Source: Desulfovibrio sp.
Lineage (GTDB): Bacteria; Desulfobacterota; Desulfovibrionia; Desulfovibrionales; Desulfovibrionaceae
Reading direction: 5' to 3'
Length of the DNA stretch: 64,000 nucleotides
Assembly (NCBI GenBank): GCA_031291035.1
Contig: JAISLI010000017.1
Location: 62,001-126,000 of the forward strand
In this document: one piece after another, positions 43,634 through 52,566 of the stretch
Numbering within the stretch: position 1 is the stretch's first letter
Layout: each line of letters opens with the position of its first letter
Notes under the pieces: model-generated
What the model saw: the letters and a program-made list of their open reading frames with translations, nothing else
The model's database searches: none
Told to the model about the DNA's origin: nothing
Program-made: the position numbers and the translations under genes

Positions 43634-44829
43634 GCATGTGGCCTGTGGTGAAATTGGGCGAAGTGCTGACCGAGCGCCGCGAAGTGCCATCAACAGACGA
43701 TCTCGTGACTGGTCGCGTCCGGATAGTTTCTAAAATCAGTTTCAATGCTGGACAGATTGAATTTCGTCCTGACGCAAAAACAAATACCGAAATGATATTG
43801 GCTTATCCAGGGGATTTGCTTATTTCAGGAATAAATGCCGCAAAAGGGGCAATTGCGGTATATGGTCTAGAAAATACATATCCTGCTGCTGCAACAATCC
43901 ACTATAGCGCGTATACACCTGATCTTAAACGTACAGACGCTGGATACCTATGGTGGTTTTTACGCAGCCGTGATTTTCAGGTGCTGTTAGAGCGACATGT
44001 CCCTGGCGGGATAAAAACGGAACTGAAAGCTAAACGTTTTTTACCGATTCCCATCCCTCTCCCCCCCTTGCCGGAACAACGCCGCATTGTGGCCCGCATT
44101 GAGGTACTGGCCGCTCAGATCAATGAAGTTCGCGAATTGCGCAGGCAGGCGACTGAGGAAGTGGAAAGGTTAATAGTAAGTGAAGAATTCACTATATGGC
44201 CCCAAAAAAATTTACAACACGCCATTCATCTTGAAGAAATATCTACTTTTCTTGCTCGTGGAAAACAATCTGAACGAGGCGATTCCAATCATTTTTTGAT
44301 AAAAACACAACATGTTCAGCAAGATAAATATATTCAAACATTTCTACGGTTAGCGCCACATGCAGCAAACAAAGTGAAAACAGATGCCATAGTGCAAGAT
44401 GGGGACATATTAATTGCATGTTCAGCGGCAGGGTGCCTTGGACGTGTAGCGCGTTATCGCGACGATGGTCGAATAGCCTCAACAGATACACATGTAGCAG
44501 TGCTACGACCAAATAATAAATTGATTGATCCGGATTACCTGTACGCATATCTGCGCGGTGCACAAGGGCAATATCAGCTTCGGAGTCGAGAACGCGGCGA
44601 TTGGCAACGAGAAAAAATTGGCTTTCGTCTAACAGAACTAAATCTAAAGGATCTCCGTAAAGTCCCTGTTCCCGTCCCTTCCCTCCCCGAACAACACCAC
44701 ATAGTGGCAGAACTGGACGCCCTGCAAGCCGAAGTTGACGCCCTGAAACGCCTGCAAGCCGAAACCGCCGCCGATTTGGACGCCCTCTTGCCCGCCGTGC
44801 TGGATCTCGCCTTCAAGGGAGAACTGTGA
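43630..44829 (+). CDS. hsdS: Type I specificity subunit S
   Basis: A 399-residue specificity subunit with two target-recognition domains (about residues 5-140 and 190-345), each followed by the conserved helical spacer: PLPEQRRIVARIEVL and SLPEQHHIVAELDAL. The spacers are GC-rich and the recognition domains AT-rich. This mosaic composition is normal for hsdS and indicates domain exchange. The C-terminal end is complete (AFKGEL). It probably recognises a bipartite site, which cannot be predicted here. Confidence 0.92.
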   Translation: MSMWPVVKLGEVLTERREVPSTDDLVTGRVRIVSKISFNAGQIEFRPDAKTNTEMILAYPGDLLISGINAAKGAIAVYGLENTYPAAATIHYSAYTPDLKRTDAGYLWWFLRSRDFQVLLERHVPGGIKTELKAKRFLPIPIPLPPLPEQRRIVARIEVLAAQINEVRELRRQATEEVERLIVSEEFTIWPQKNLQHAIHLEEISTFLARGKQSERGDSNHFLIKTQHVQQDKYIQTFLRLAPHAANKVKTDAIVQDGDILIACSAAGCLGRVARYRDDGRIASTDTHVAVLRPNNKLIDPDYLYAYLRGAQGQYQLRSRERGDWQREKIGFRLTELNLKDLRKVPVPVPSLPEQHHIVAELDALQAEVDALKRLQAETAADLDALLPAVLDLAFKGEL

Positions 44830-44977
44830 CATGAAGCGCGGTAGGAACGAAAATTTTCCGGAATCCCTTTCTTTCAGATGTACTTAACCTAAAAACGATG
44901 ACCTTGAAAACAATTCACGCCAGAGCAACAAGGGTCGCAAATATTGTACAAAACCCCAACATGGGCAGAAGCCAGTT

Positions 44978-46933
44978 ATGAAAATTTCCACTATTCTTGA
45001 CTACATTGATAATGGTCACATGGCCTTGCCGGAATTCCAACGGGGCTTTGTCTGGACTCGAGACAAAGTGCGCTGGTTATTCGATTCTCTGTACCACAAA
45101 TATCCTGTGGGCAGTTTGCTGGTATGGGGTACGGAATCCCAAACCGCAATCCACCGGGGGGATGGGCCGATCACTCCCGGCGTGGTAAAACTGCTTCTTG
45201 ATGGTCAACAACGATTGACTTCTCTTTACGGCGTTGTGCGCGGCAAGCCTCCCAAGTTTTTTGATGGGGATGCCCAAGCTTTCACGGGCCTCTATTTCCA
45301 TCTTGCTTCCGAAACTTTTGAATTTTATCAGCCTGTTAAAATGAAAGACGATTCCCTGTGGATCAACGTGAGCGAATTGTTCCAGAAAGGGCATACAGGG
45401 CATGGGGAAGTCATCCAGCGTTTGCTTGGCAACCCGGAATATGCCGCCCATGTGGGCGAGTATTCCCAGCGCCTGGGGAATTTGCTGGGCATCATTGAAA
45501 CGGATTTGCATGATGACACTATAACTGGCGCGGATAAAAGCCTTGACGTGGTAGTGGATATTTTCAACCGGGTCAATAGTGGCGGCACAAAACTATCCAA
45601 AGGCGATCTCGCCTTGGCAAAAATCTGCGCCGCATGGCCGGATGGTCGTCAAGCCATGAAAGTCAAGCTTAAGGAGTGGGAACATGCAGGGTACAACTTT
45701 ACCTTGGACTGGTTGCTGCGTTCCATGAATACCGTCCTGACGGGTGAGGCGCAATTCTTGTACCTGCATGGGCGCGATGTGGATGAGGTACAGAACGCGC
45801 TGGAGAAAGCCGAAAGATACATTGACACTTGCCTCAATTTGATTGGCGGAAGATTGGGCCTAGACCATGACCGCGTACTTTTTGGCCGTTTCGGCATCCC
45901 TGTCATGGCCCGCTATCTTGACCTCCGTAATCAACAGCACCTTGGCCCGATGGACGACAAGGAACGGGACAAGCTCCTGTTCTGGTTCGTTCAGGCGGGT
46001 ATGTGGGGCCGTTTTTCTGGTTCAACAGAAGCCAATATCGACAAGGACTTAGGCGCATTGGAAGGAGAGAATGGAGGTTTGGACAACTTGTTGGAGACTC
46101 TGCGCCTGTGGCATGGAGGCTTGCGGGCCGAACCTGGGCATTTCAGCGGCTGGAGTCTTGGCGCACGTTTTTACCCTGTCCTCTATATGCTCACACGTAT
46201 GGGAAACGCCCTTGATTTAGGCACTGGCCTACCGCTAAAAGCCAACCTTTTGGGCAAGATGAATAAGCTGGAAGTGCATCACATTTTTCCAAAGGCTCAG
46301 CTCTATAAGCGCAAATACGATAAATCGGCTGTAAACGCCTTGGCTAACTTCTGTTTTTTAATCAAAGACAGTAACCTAAGTATCAGAGACAGGCTGCCGG
46401 AAGAGTATTTCCCAGAAGTGGAACAAGCACACCCCGGCGTGCTAGCTTCACAATGGATTCCTATGGATACAGATCTTTGGAAAATAGAAAATTTTTCAGT
46501 TTTTTTGAATGCACGTAAAGAGTTATTGGCAGAAGAGCTTAATCGGCACATGGAAGATTTATTGCATGGAGATACTCGCTGGTTGAGTAATGCCGCCGCA
46601 ATGCCTGACGAATCCGTTGTCGGTGACGGGCTTGGCGATGAGGAAGAAGATGCGCAGTTGGAAGACCTGAACGCTTGGATGGTAGCGCAAAATTTGCCCC
46701 GTGGTATCCTTTCTTTTGATTTGACTGAACCGGAAACCGGACAACAAAGGGCCGTCATTGATTTGGTTTGGCCTCGCGGCATACTGGAAAACCTTACCCA
46801 GCCTGTAGCTGTGCTTCTTAATGAAAAACCTGGAACTGTTGCTTTGGCAAATGAATATGGCTTACGTTGCTTTACCAGTGTTGCATCTTTTCAGAAATAT
46901 GTTGAATCTGAAGTCCATACTGTTCTGGAATAA
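44978..46933 (+). CDS. Second DUF262/HNH (GmrSD-type) protein
   Basis: A 651-residue protein of the DUF262 family unlike the one at 37167. It has LPEFQRGFVWTRDKVRWLFDSL, DGQQRLTSL at Asp75, FNRVNSGGTKLS around residue 192, and a nuclease-like LEVHHIFPKA with His434/His435. The C-terminal 100 residues are acidic and unrecognised. It sits 148 bases after hsdS, with no strong ribosome-binding site. Such proteins are frequent satellites of type I systems and restrict modified phage DNA. The composition is intermediate between the GC-rich core and AT-rich insert. Confidence 0.82.
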   Translation: MKISTILDYIDNGHMALPEFQRGFVWTRDKVRWLFDSLYHKYPVGSLLVWGTESQTAIHRGDGPITPGVVKLLLDGQQRLTSLYGVVRGKPPKFFDGDAQAFTGLYFHLASETFEFYQPVKMKDDSLWINVSELFQKGHTGHGEVIQRLLGNPEYAAHVGEYSQRLGNLLGIIETDLHDDTITGADKSLDVVVDIFNRVNSGGTKLSKGDLALAKICAAWPDGRQAMKVKLKEWEHAGYNFTLDWLLRSMNTVLTGEAQFLYLHGRDVDEVQNALEKAERYIDTCLNLIGGRLGLDHDRVLFGRFGIPVMARYLDLRNQQHLGPMDDKERDKLLFWFVQAGMWGRFSGSTEANIDKDLGALEGENGGLDNLLETLRLWHGGLRAEPGHFSGWSLGARFYPVLYMLTRMGNALDLGTGLPLKANLLGKMNKLEVHHIFPKAQLYKRKYDKSAVNALANFCFLIKDSNLSIRDRLPEEYFPEVEQAHPGVLASQWIPMDTDLWKIENFSVFLNARKELLAEELNRHMEDLLHGDTRWLSNAAAMPDESVVGDGLGDEEEDAQLEDLNAWMVAQNLPRGILSFDLTEPETGQQRAVIDLVWPRGILENLTQPVAVLLNEKPGTVALANEYGLRCFTSVASFQKYVESEVHTVLE

Positions 46934-46944
46934 AAAGTGGCGAT

Positions 46945-47892
46945 ATGAGATCCGATAGAGCACAACTCGTCATCTATCAAACCGAAGACGGCAGAACTAA
47001 AATTGATGTGAGAATGGAGGATGAAACCGTCTGGCTGACCCAGGCCCAGATGGCGGAACTATTCCAGCGGGAAAGGTCGGTTATCACCAAGCATATCCGT
47101 AATGCCTTCGCCGATGGGGAGGTGGACGAAAAGACCACTGTGCATTTTTTGCACATTGCCGGTTCTGACAAGCCTGTTGCCGTGTACAACCTGGATGTCA
47201 TCATCTCTGTCGGCTACCGGGTCAAATCCCTACGCGGCACCCAGTTCCGCCGTTGGGCGTTGGCGGTTCTGCGGGAGTATCTCGTCAAGGGTTTTGCCAT
47301 GAACGACGACCTCCTGAAAAAGGCAGGGGGCGGCAATTACTGGCGGGAACTCCTGGAGCGCATCCGCGACATCCGCTCCAGCGAAAAGGAGTTGTACCGT
47401 CAGGTGCTTGATCTGTACGCCACCAGCGTTGACTATGACCCGCACACGCCGGAATCGCAGCAATTCTTTAAGGTGGTGCAGAATAAAATCCATTATGCCG
47501 CCCACGGCCATACCGCGCCGGAAATTATCGCCGGGCGGGCCGATGCCGAATTGCCCTTCATGGGCCTGACCACATTTGCCGGGCAGAAACCGCTCAAATT
47601 TGACGAACTGCTGGCCCGCATTCGGGACATCCGTAGCGCGGAAAAGGTCTTTTACCGCAAGCTGCGAGAGCTTTTCGCCCTTTCCGCCGACTATGCCCAC
47701 CATAATCAGGAAGCCCTGCAACTTTTTTTCCAGACCATCCAGAACAAACTGCATTGGGCGGCGGCAGGAAAGACAACGGCGGAAATCGTGCAAGTAGCAG
47801 CGGCAGGCGCCGGGGCGGTCCTCATAGACCACGCATCCGGCGGGGCTTACAAAGGGGCGCGGAATGTCCCGTCAGGGCGGCGGATTTTCACT
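46945..47892 (+). pseudogene. RhuM-like protein, 3' end lost at island border
   Basis: The N-terminus of RhuM-family proteins is clear: VWLTQAQMAELFQRERSVITKH (winged-helix DNA-binding region) then VYNLDVIISVGYRVKS and RGTQFRRWA. It has two divergent copies of an RIRDIRSxEK-NKxH unit around residues 146-195 and 225-275. Similarity stops near residue 283 (about 47793). The usual family ending, with an NYL.EEEL...LNRIV region, is missing. The frame stays open to 48450, antisense through hisG, which would be a meaningless tail. This end suggests a deletion junction. Function is unknown; the family is common in defence and pathogenicity islands. Confidence 0.72.
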
Positions 47893-48780
47893 TCAAATGA
47901 CCTTGTTCAGGCCGTATTCAATAATTCCCTCGGCCCCGGCCCGGCGCAACCGCGGAATCAGATCGCGCACAACGGCGCTTTGCACCACGGTTTCCACCGA
48001 AAGCCAGGCCGTGTCGCGCAGCGGGGCGACAGTGGGGGAGTTGAGGGAGGGCAGCATTTGCAGTATGGCGTCGAGACGCGCCGACGGCGCGTTCATCTTG
48101 ACGGCGACAAGACTCTCGGCGCGCAGGGCCCCCTGCAAAAGAAGATTCAGCTGTTCGATTTTGGCGCGCTTGCGGCTGTCCCGCCAGGCCGCTTTGGCGG
48201 CAATGAGCACCGGAAAGGAAACCATGACCTCGCCGATAATGCGCAGGCCGTGGGCGCGGATGGTTGTTCCGGTTTCCGTCACTTCCACGATGCCGTCGGC
48301 CAGACCTTCCACCACTTTGGCCTCCGTGGCGCCCCAGGAATAAAAAATCTCCGTATCCACGCCCAGGTCCGTGAAATAGCGGCGCGTCACGCCCTGAAGT
48401 TCCGTGGCGATGCGCCTGCCCGCCAGATCCCGCGGCGTCCTGTAGGATGAATCGCCGGCCACGGCCAGTACCCAACGGCAGGGCTTGCTGGACGATTTGG
48501 AGTACACGATGTCCGCCACGCGCTCCACCTTGTCCTCATGCCCGTATTCATTGAGCCAGTCCAGGCCGGTGATGCCCGCATCCATGATGCCGGCCGCCAC
48601 ATAGGAGCCGATTTCCTGGGCCCGGCAGAGGGAGAGGGCTATTTCCTCGTCATCAATATCCGGGAAATAATTGCGGCTGTGCTTGCGGATTTTCCAGCCG
48701 GCGCGTCCGAAAAGGTCGATGGTGGCCTCTTCCAGGGAGCCTTTCGGCACGGCCAGTTTGATGATCGGGTTTGTGTTCAT
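47893..48780 (-). CDS. hisG: ATP phosphoribosyltransferase, long form
   Basis: A 295-residue enzyme for the first step of histidine synthesis. Conserved regions include LAVPKGSLEEATIDLF, GRAGWKIRKHSRNYFPDID, GIMDAGITGLDWLNEYG, and EVTETGTTIRAHGLRII, which carries the PRPP-binding segment. The last third is the regulatory domain present only in the long form, so it is feedback regulated and does not need HisZ. It is 37 bases downstream of hisI on the same strand. Confidence 0.95.
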   Translation of the reverse strand: MNTNPIIKLAVPKGSLEEATIDLFGRAGWKIRKHSRNYFPDIDDEEIALSLCRAQEIGSYVAAGIMDAGITGLDWLNEYGHEDKVERVADIVYSKSSSKPCRWVLAVAGDSSYRTPRDLAGRRIATELQGVTRRYFTDLGVDTEIFYSWGATEAKVVEGLADGIVEVTETGTTIRAHGLRIIGEVMVSFPVLIAAKAAWRDSRKRAKIEQLNLLLQGALRAESLVAVKMNAPSARLDAILQMLPSLNSPTVAPLRDTAWLSVETVVQSAVVRDLIPRLRRAGAEGIIEYGLNKVI

Positions 48781-48817
48781 GGCTGCTCCTCAGTCAGTTC
48801 AAAAAACAAATTTGGAA

Positions 48818-49231
48818 TTACTCGTCGTTTCCGTACACCTTCCGGGGATCAAAAATCCGCGGCGCGCAGACATGACAGGCGTTATCGCGCAACTCCCTGT
48901 AAAAACAGCTCCTTCTGCCGGTATGGCAGGCGGCCCCGCCCGTCTGATCAACAAGCAGCAGAATGGCGTCGTTGTCGCAGTCAAGCCGCAGGGCCCGCAC
49001 AATCTGCACATGGCCCGAACTTTCGCCCTTGTGCCAGAGCCTGCCCCGGCTGCGGCTCCAGTACCAGGCCTCGCCGCTCTCCAGCGTTTTGCGCCAGGCC
49101 TCCTCGTTCATATAGGCGAGCATGAGCACTTCGCCGCTGGACGCATCCTGGGCGATGGCCGGGAGGGGGCCTTTGCCGAAGTCCGGCCTGAAATCACGGG
49201 AGGCGCAGTCATCATCCATCAGAGCCGGCAT
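48818..49231 (-). CDS. hisI: Phosphoribosyl-AMP cyclohydrolase
   Basis: A 137-residue single-domain enzyme for the third step of histidine synthesis. Landmarks are [31 protein letters not shown], the metal-binding [22 protein letters not shown] and CFYREL. It lacks the fused HisE domain found in enterobacteria. The ATG at 49231 follows GGAGGGAG; the longer frame to 49279 has no support. It precedes hisG. Confidence 0.95.
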   Translation of the reverse strand: MPALMDDDCASRDFRPDFGKGPLPAIAQDASSGEVLMLAYMNEEAWRKTLESGEAWYWSRSRGRLWHKGESSGHVQIVRALRLDCDNDAILLLVDQTGGAACHTGRRSCFYRELRDNACHVCAPRIFDPRKVYGNDE

Positions 49232-49290
49232 GGCGTTCTCCCTCCTCGGGGCAATTTCGCGGCAGGGATTTGCTTGCAAAGCCTTGCCGG

Positions 49291-49312
49291 GCGGTTCACT
49301 CGTTTCATTCGT
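49291..49312 (+). repeat. Short interspersed repeat, copy C
   Basis: GCGGTTCACTCGTTTCATTCGT, between ruvC and hisI. A near-identical sequence occurs in inverted orientation at 52511-52530. Confidence 0.55.
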
Positions 49313-49339
49313 CGCGCTCCGAAAATTCCGGCGCGCCGT

Positions 49340-49849
49340 TCAGCGTTCCACGCCCGTCAGCCGCGCGAAGCGCCGCATATTCAAATGGCACAGGGCCACC
49401 GCCAGGGCGTCCGAGGCGTCCAGCGGCATTGCCGTTCCCCTGACGTTGAGCAGGCGCTTCACCATGAAGGCCACCTGTTCTTTTTCCGCGCGGCCCGTGC
49501 CCACCAGACCCTGCTTGACCAGCGCGGGCGCGTAGTCGCTGATGCTCAGGCCATGCGCGGCGCAGGCCGCCACCGCCACGCCCCGCGCCTGCCCCAGCTT
49601 GAGGGCGGCGAGGGCGTTTTTTGCGGTGAAGACCTGCTCCACCGCCGCCTCGTCCGGGACGTGGCTGGAAAGAATGGACAAAAGTTCATGGTAGATGTGA
49701 GCCAGCCTGACCGAGAATGACGTCTCTCCCGGCGCGGCCCGCACAACGCCGCATTCCAGCAGGGTGAGCCTGCCCGATTCCTCCCGGACAACGCCCCAGC
49801 CCGTGCGCCGGGAGCCGGGGTCAATGCCGATGACGGTGACAGCTTGCAC
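49340..49849 (-). CDS. ruvC: Crossover junction endodeoxyribonuclease RuvC
   Basis: A 169-residue Holliday junction resolvase. The acidic catalytic residues appear in VIGIDPGSRRTGWG, AAVEQVFTAKNALAALKLGQARG and the C-terminal DASDALAVALCHLN. It is 8 bases downstream of yebC, as in many bacteria. ruvA and ruvB are not in the window. Confidence 0.95.
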   Translation of the reverse strand: MQAVTVIGIDPGSRRTGWGVVREESGRLTLLECGVVRAAPGETSFSVRLAHIYHELLSILSSHVPDEAAVEQVFTAKNALAALKLGQARGVAVAACAAHGLSISDYAPALVKQGLVGTGRAEKEQVAFMVKRLLNVRGTAMPLDASDALAVALCHLNMRRFARLTGVER

Positions 49850-49857
49850 GCGCGGGG

Positions 49858-50595
49858 TTACCCGGCAGGCATGTCGTCAGGAAAGTCCACGTTGGCGTAG
49901 ACATTCTGCACGTCGTCATTGTCGTCCAGGGCATCCATCAGGCGCAGCGCTTTCAGCCCCACATCGGCATTCACGGCAAGCGGATTCTGCGGAATCATGG
50001 CAAGCTCCGCCGACAGCATGGCAATGCCCGCCGCCTCCAGCGCGTCGCGCACGGCGGCGAAGTCCGTCATGGCCGTGTGTATTGTCCAGGCCTCGTCCTC
50101 GTCCAGCACGTCGTCGGCTCCGGCCTCCAGGGCGGCCTCCATGATCATGTCCTCGGCATAGACAGATTTTTCCACACGAATCACGCCCTTGCGCTCAAAC
50201 ATCCAGCTCACGCTGCCGTTCTCTCCCAAGGAGCCGCCGTACTTGGCGAAGATATGGCGCACATCGGCCACCGCGCGGTTTTTGTTGTCCGTGGCCACTT
50301 CCACCATTACCGCGATTCCGCCGGGACCATAGCCCTCGTAAAAGCCTTCTGTCAAATCGCCGCCCGCGTCCTCGCCGGTGCCTTTGCGGATGGCGGCGTC
50401 AATTTTGTCCCTGGGAAGATTGACCGCCTTGGCCGCGGCTATCGCCGCGCGCAGGCGGGGATTGCCCGCCGGGTCGCCGCCGCTCTTGGCGGCAATGATG
50501 ATTTCCTTCGCCGCCTTCGTGAAAATCTTGCCCCGCCTGGCGTCCTGGCGCCCCTTGCGGTGCTGGATATTGGCCCATTTGCTGTGCCCGGACAT
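49858..50595 (-). CDS. yebC: YebC/PmpR (TACO1) family protein
   Basis: A 245-residue protein of the YebC family, linked in bacteria to transcription control and to relief of ribosome stalling. The start [22 protein letters not shown] is diagnostic, and the ATG at 50595 follows [25 protein letters not shown] and the acidic C-terminal domain are also conserved. The beginning overlaps the rlmE frame by 197 bases, which is unusual. Confidence 0.95.
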   Translation of the reverse strand: MSGHSKWANIQHRKGRQDARRGKIFTKAAKEIIIAAKSGGDPAGNPRLRAAIAAAKAVNLPRDKIDAAIRKGTGEDAGGDLTEGFYEGYGPGGIAVMVEVATDNKNRAVADVRHIFAKYGGSLGENGSVSWMFERKGVIRVEKSVYAEDMIMEAALEAGADDVLDEDEAWTIHTAMTDFAAVRDALEAAGIAMLSAELAMIPQNPLAVNADVGLKALRLMDALDDNDDVQNVYANVDFPDDMPAG

Positions 50596-51223
50596 AAAAC
50601 CTCCATTCCCGTCCCGCCGCGCCGGTGTTTCCGGGGGGTGAAAAATTGAGCCCGACGAAAAACGTTTCCTTGCTTTCCGGGCGCGAACTCTTTGGCTTGA
50701 ATGTTTTGACCGCGGCAAATACCCGCCGCATGGGGGCAAGCAACGCCCGCGCGTCCGGCCCCATGAAAATTTTCGCCACAAAGGCCCCACCCCGTTTGAG
50801 GCAAAGGCTCGCCAGGGAAAACGCCTCCCCGGCCAGTTCCAGGGACCGCGTCTGGTCCGTAACCCGCGAGCCCGTGGTGCGCGGGGCCATGTCGCTCAAC
50901 ACCACATCAAAAGGCCCGACCTCTTCAAGGCGCGCCTCAAAAGCCGCCGAGCGGTCGCGCACGTCCTCCCGCATGAATATCACCTGCGGCGGGAAGGCCG
51001 TTTCCACGGCCTGAATATCGCAGGCGAGCACAAGGCCCCCGTTTCCCACCTTTTCCGCGGCTCCGATGCTCCAGGAGCCGGGCGCGGCCCCCAGGTCCAG
51101 CACCCGCATCCCCGGCTTCAGAAGGCGGAATTTCGCATCCAGTTCCTTGAGTTTGTAAACGGAGCGGGCCGGATAGTTTTCCTGTCTGGCCTTGCGGAAA
51201 TAGTGGTCGCGGTATTCCTTCAT
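50399..51223 (-). CDS. rlmE: 23S rRNA 2'-O-ribose methyltransferase RlmE (FtsJ), with long C-terminal read-on
   Basis: A FtsJ-family methyltransferase for U2552 of 23S rRNA. The SAM-binding [12 protein letters not shown], the [14 protein letters not shown] motif and [11 protein letters not shown] near residue 200 are complete, so the catalytic K-D-K-E set should be intact. Family members stop at about this point (200-210 residues). Here the frame continues 65 codons into yebC in another frame, giving 274 residues and a basic Gly/Arg/Gln-rich tail. Either the stop codon has been lost or there is an assembly frameshift. Confidence 0.85.
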   Translation of the reverse strand: MKEYRDHYFRKARQENYPARSVYKLKELDAKFRLLKPGMRVLDLGAAPGSWSIGAAEKVGNGGLVLACDIQAVETAFPPQVIFMREDVRDRSAAFEARLEEVGPFDVVLSDMAPRTTGSRVTDQTRSLELAGEAFSLASLCLKRGGAFVAKIFMGPDARALLAPMRRVFAAVKTFKPKSSRPESKETFFVGLNFSPPGNTGAAGREWRFYVRAQQMGQYPAPQGAPGRQAGQDFHEGGEGNHHCRQERRRPGGQSPPARGDSRGQGGQSSQGQN

Positions 51224-51358
51224 GGCATAGGGGGAGCGATGGCCGCCGCCTGTTCCGGCAGCATGTCATGCGAACTTCAATGATTCAGCATACAGGATTT
51301 CGCCGCGCAAGCCAAGCCCCAGAACATGCCCTTGCCCTGTGCGCTTGCCGGAGCATTC

Positions 51359-51387
51359 TTGACTTTTTCCGGCGGTGGCTCTAGGAT
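51359..51387 (+). promoter_or_regulatory. Probable promoter of cbiB
   Basis: TTGACT (51359-51364) and TAGGAT (51382-51387) with a 17-base spacer, about 30 bases before the cbiB start. Confidence 0.45.
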
Positions 51388-51418
51388 GTTTTTCAATGGA
51401 CAAGCGTGAACGCCGGGC

Positions 51419-52420
51419 GTGAATGCCGTTTTCCCTTACAGCGCATGGGAATGCTGGTGGATGGCCCCCCTGGCCTTTCTTCTGGATATCCTTTTTGCCG
51501 ACCCGCGCCTGCCCTGGCCGCACCCGGTGACGCTCGCGGGCCGTCTGTTGCGCCTCATGGAATATCCGGCAAGGCGGCTGGAACGCCGGGGGCGCGGCAG
51601 GCTCGCCGGTTTTGTCAGCGTGCTGCTGCTGGCCTGCTGCGCGGGCGGCGCGGTCAGGCTGCTGGTTGCCCTGCCCCTCGCGGGGCCGGCGCTTGCCCTG
51701 TATTTCTCCTGGGCCGGCCTTGCCCTGGGCTGCCTGCTCCGGACGGGCGCCGAGGCCGCGCGCGAGGTGGAGACGTCTCCGCTGCCCGCCGCGCGGCGGG
51801 CTGTTTCCCTGCTGGTCAGCCGGGACGTGAGCGCCCTGGACAGGCCACTGCTCGCCAAAACCCTGGCGGACACGCTTTCCGAAAATTTTACGGATGCCTT
51901 TCTCGCGCCGTATTTCTGGCTTCTCGCGGCCGGCCCTGTGGGGCTCTGGTGCTATAAGGCCGTCAGCACGGCGGACTCCATGTGGGGCTACACGACGGAA
52001 CACTGGCTCCTGCTGGGCTGGGCGGGGGCGCGCGGGGACGACGCGCTGGCCTTTGTTCCGGCGCGGCTTTCCGTTGTGGTGTTGTGGCTGACGGACAGGA
52101 TTTCCCTGCTGTTTGGCCTCGGGCGCCCCTGGCGGGGACGCTGGCCCGGTTTTCGGCGTGTGGCGCGTCAGGCGCGGGGCATGCCGAGCCCCAACTCCGG
52201 GCTGCCCATGGCGGCCTGCGCCTGGCTCTGCGCGGGGCGCATGGCCGGGCCTTCCGTCTATTTCGGCGCTTTGGTGGACAAGCCCTGGCTTGGCCCGCCG
52301 GAAGGCGAAGCCGGCCCGCGCTGGGACGCCGCGCGTCTCGCCGCCCTGGGCGCGTTGCTGCGCCGGGCGGGTTTTGTCGCCTGCGGCTTGTGTTCCGCCC
52401 TGTATTTTTTTTATTTTTGA
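51419..52420 (+). CDS. cbiB: Adenosylcobinamide-phosphate synthase
   Basis: A 333-residue membrane enzyme that attaches the aminopropanol arm in cobalamin synthesis. Family features are AFLLDILFADPRLPWPHPV at the N-terminus, LADTLSENFTDAFLAPYFWL, YKAVSTADSMWGY and the PNSGLPMAACA motif. About four membrane segments are visible. The GTG at 51419 gives the longest product; an ATG at 51461 is an alternative close to where family similarity begins. Other cobalamin genes are absent from the window. Confidence 0.92.
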   Translation: MNAVFPYSAWECWWMAPLAFLLDILFADPRLPWPHPVTLAGRLLRLMEYPARRLERRGRGRLAGFVSVLLLACCAGGAVRLLVALPLAGPALALYFSWAGLALGCLLRTGAEAAREVETSPLPAARRAVSLLVSRDVSALDRPLLAKTLADTLSENFTDAFLAPYFWLLAAGPVGLWCYKAVSTADSMWGYTTEHWLLLGWAGARGDDALAFVPARLSVVVLWLTDRISLLFGLGRPWRGRWPGFRRVARQARGMPSPNSGLPMAACAWLCAGRMAGPSVYFGALVDKPWLGPPEGEAGPRWDAARLAALGALLRRAGFVACGLCSALYFFYF

Positions 52421-52499
52421 AGAAACGTAAATAAAATTTCCCGCCGTCCGTATAGATATTGATACAGGATCGCCCGCCGAAAAATTTCGCGCGGATATA

Positions 52500-52532
52500 G
52501 AGCGGCTCACGAATGAAACGGGTGAACCGCTC
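52500..52532 (-). repeat. Short interspersed repeat, copy D, in a hairpin
   Basis: An inverted repeat with arms 52500-52510 and 52522-52532 (10 of 11 paired). Its minus strand reads GCGGTTCACCCGTTTCATTCGT, one base different from copy C at 49291. It lies between cbiB and the zinc-knuckle protein gene. Confidence 0.55.
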
Positions 52533-52566
52533 CAAACGTTACTTGCTGTAAAAGAAGGATTTTCTC

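Noticed and set aside
34342..47892. CRISPR array or cas genes in the defence region
   Set aside because: No regularly spaced short direct repeats or cas-like proteins were seen.
47893..48450. RhuM frame continuing over hisG as a real 501-residue protein
   Set aside because: hisG is complete and conserved on the opposite strand, and the RhuM extension has no similarity, so the tail is treated as read-through.
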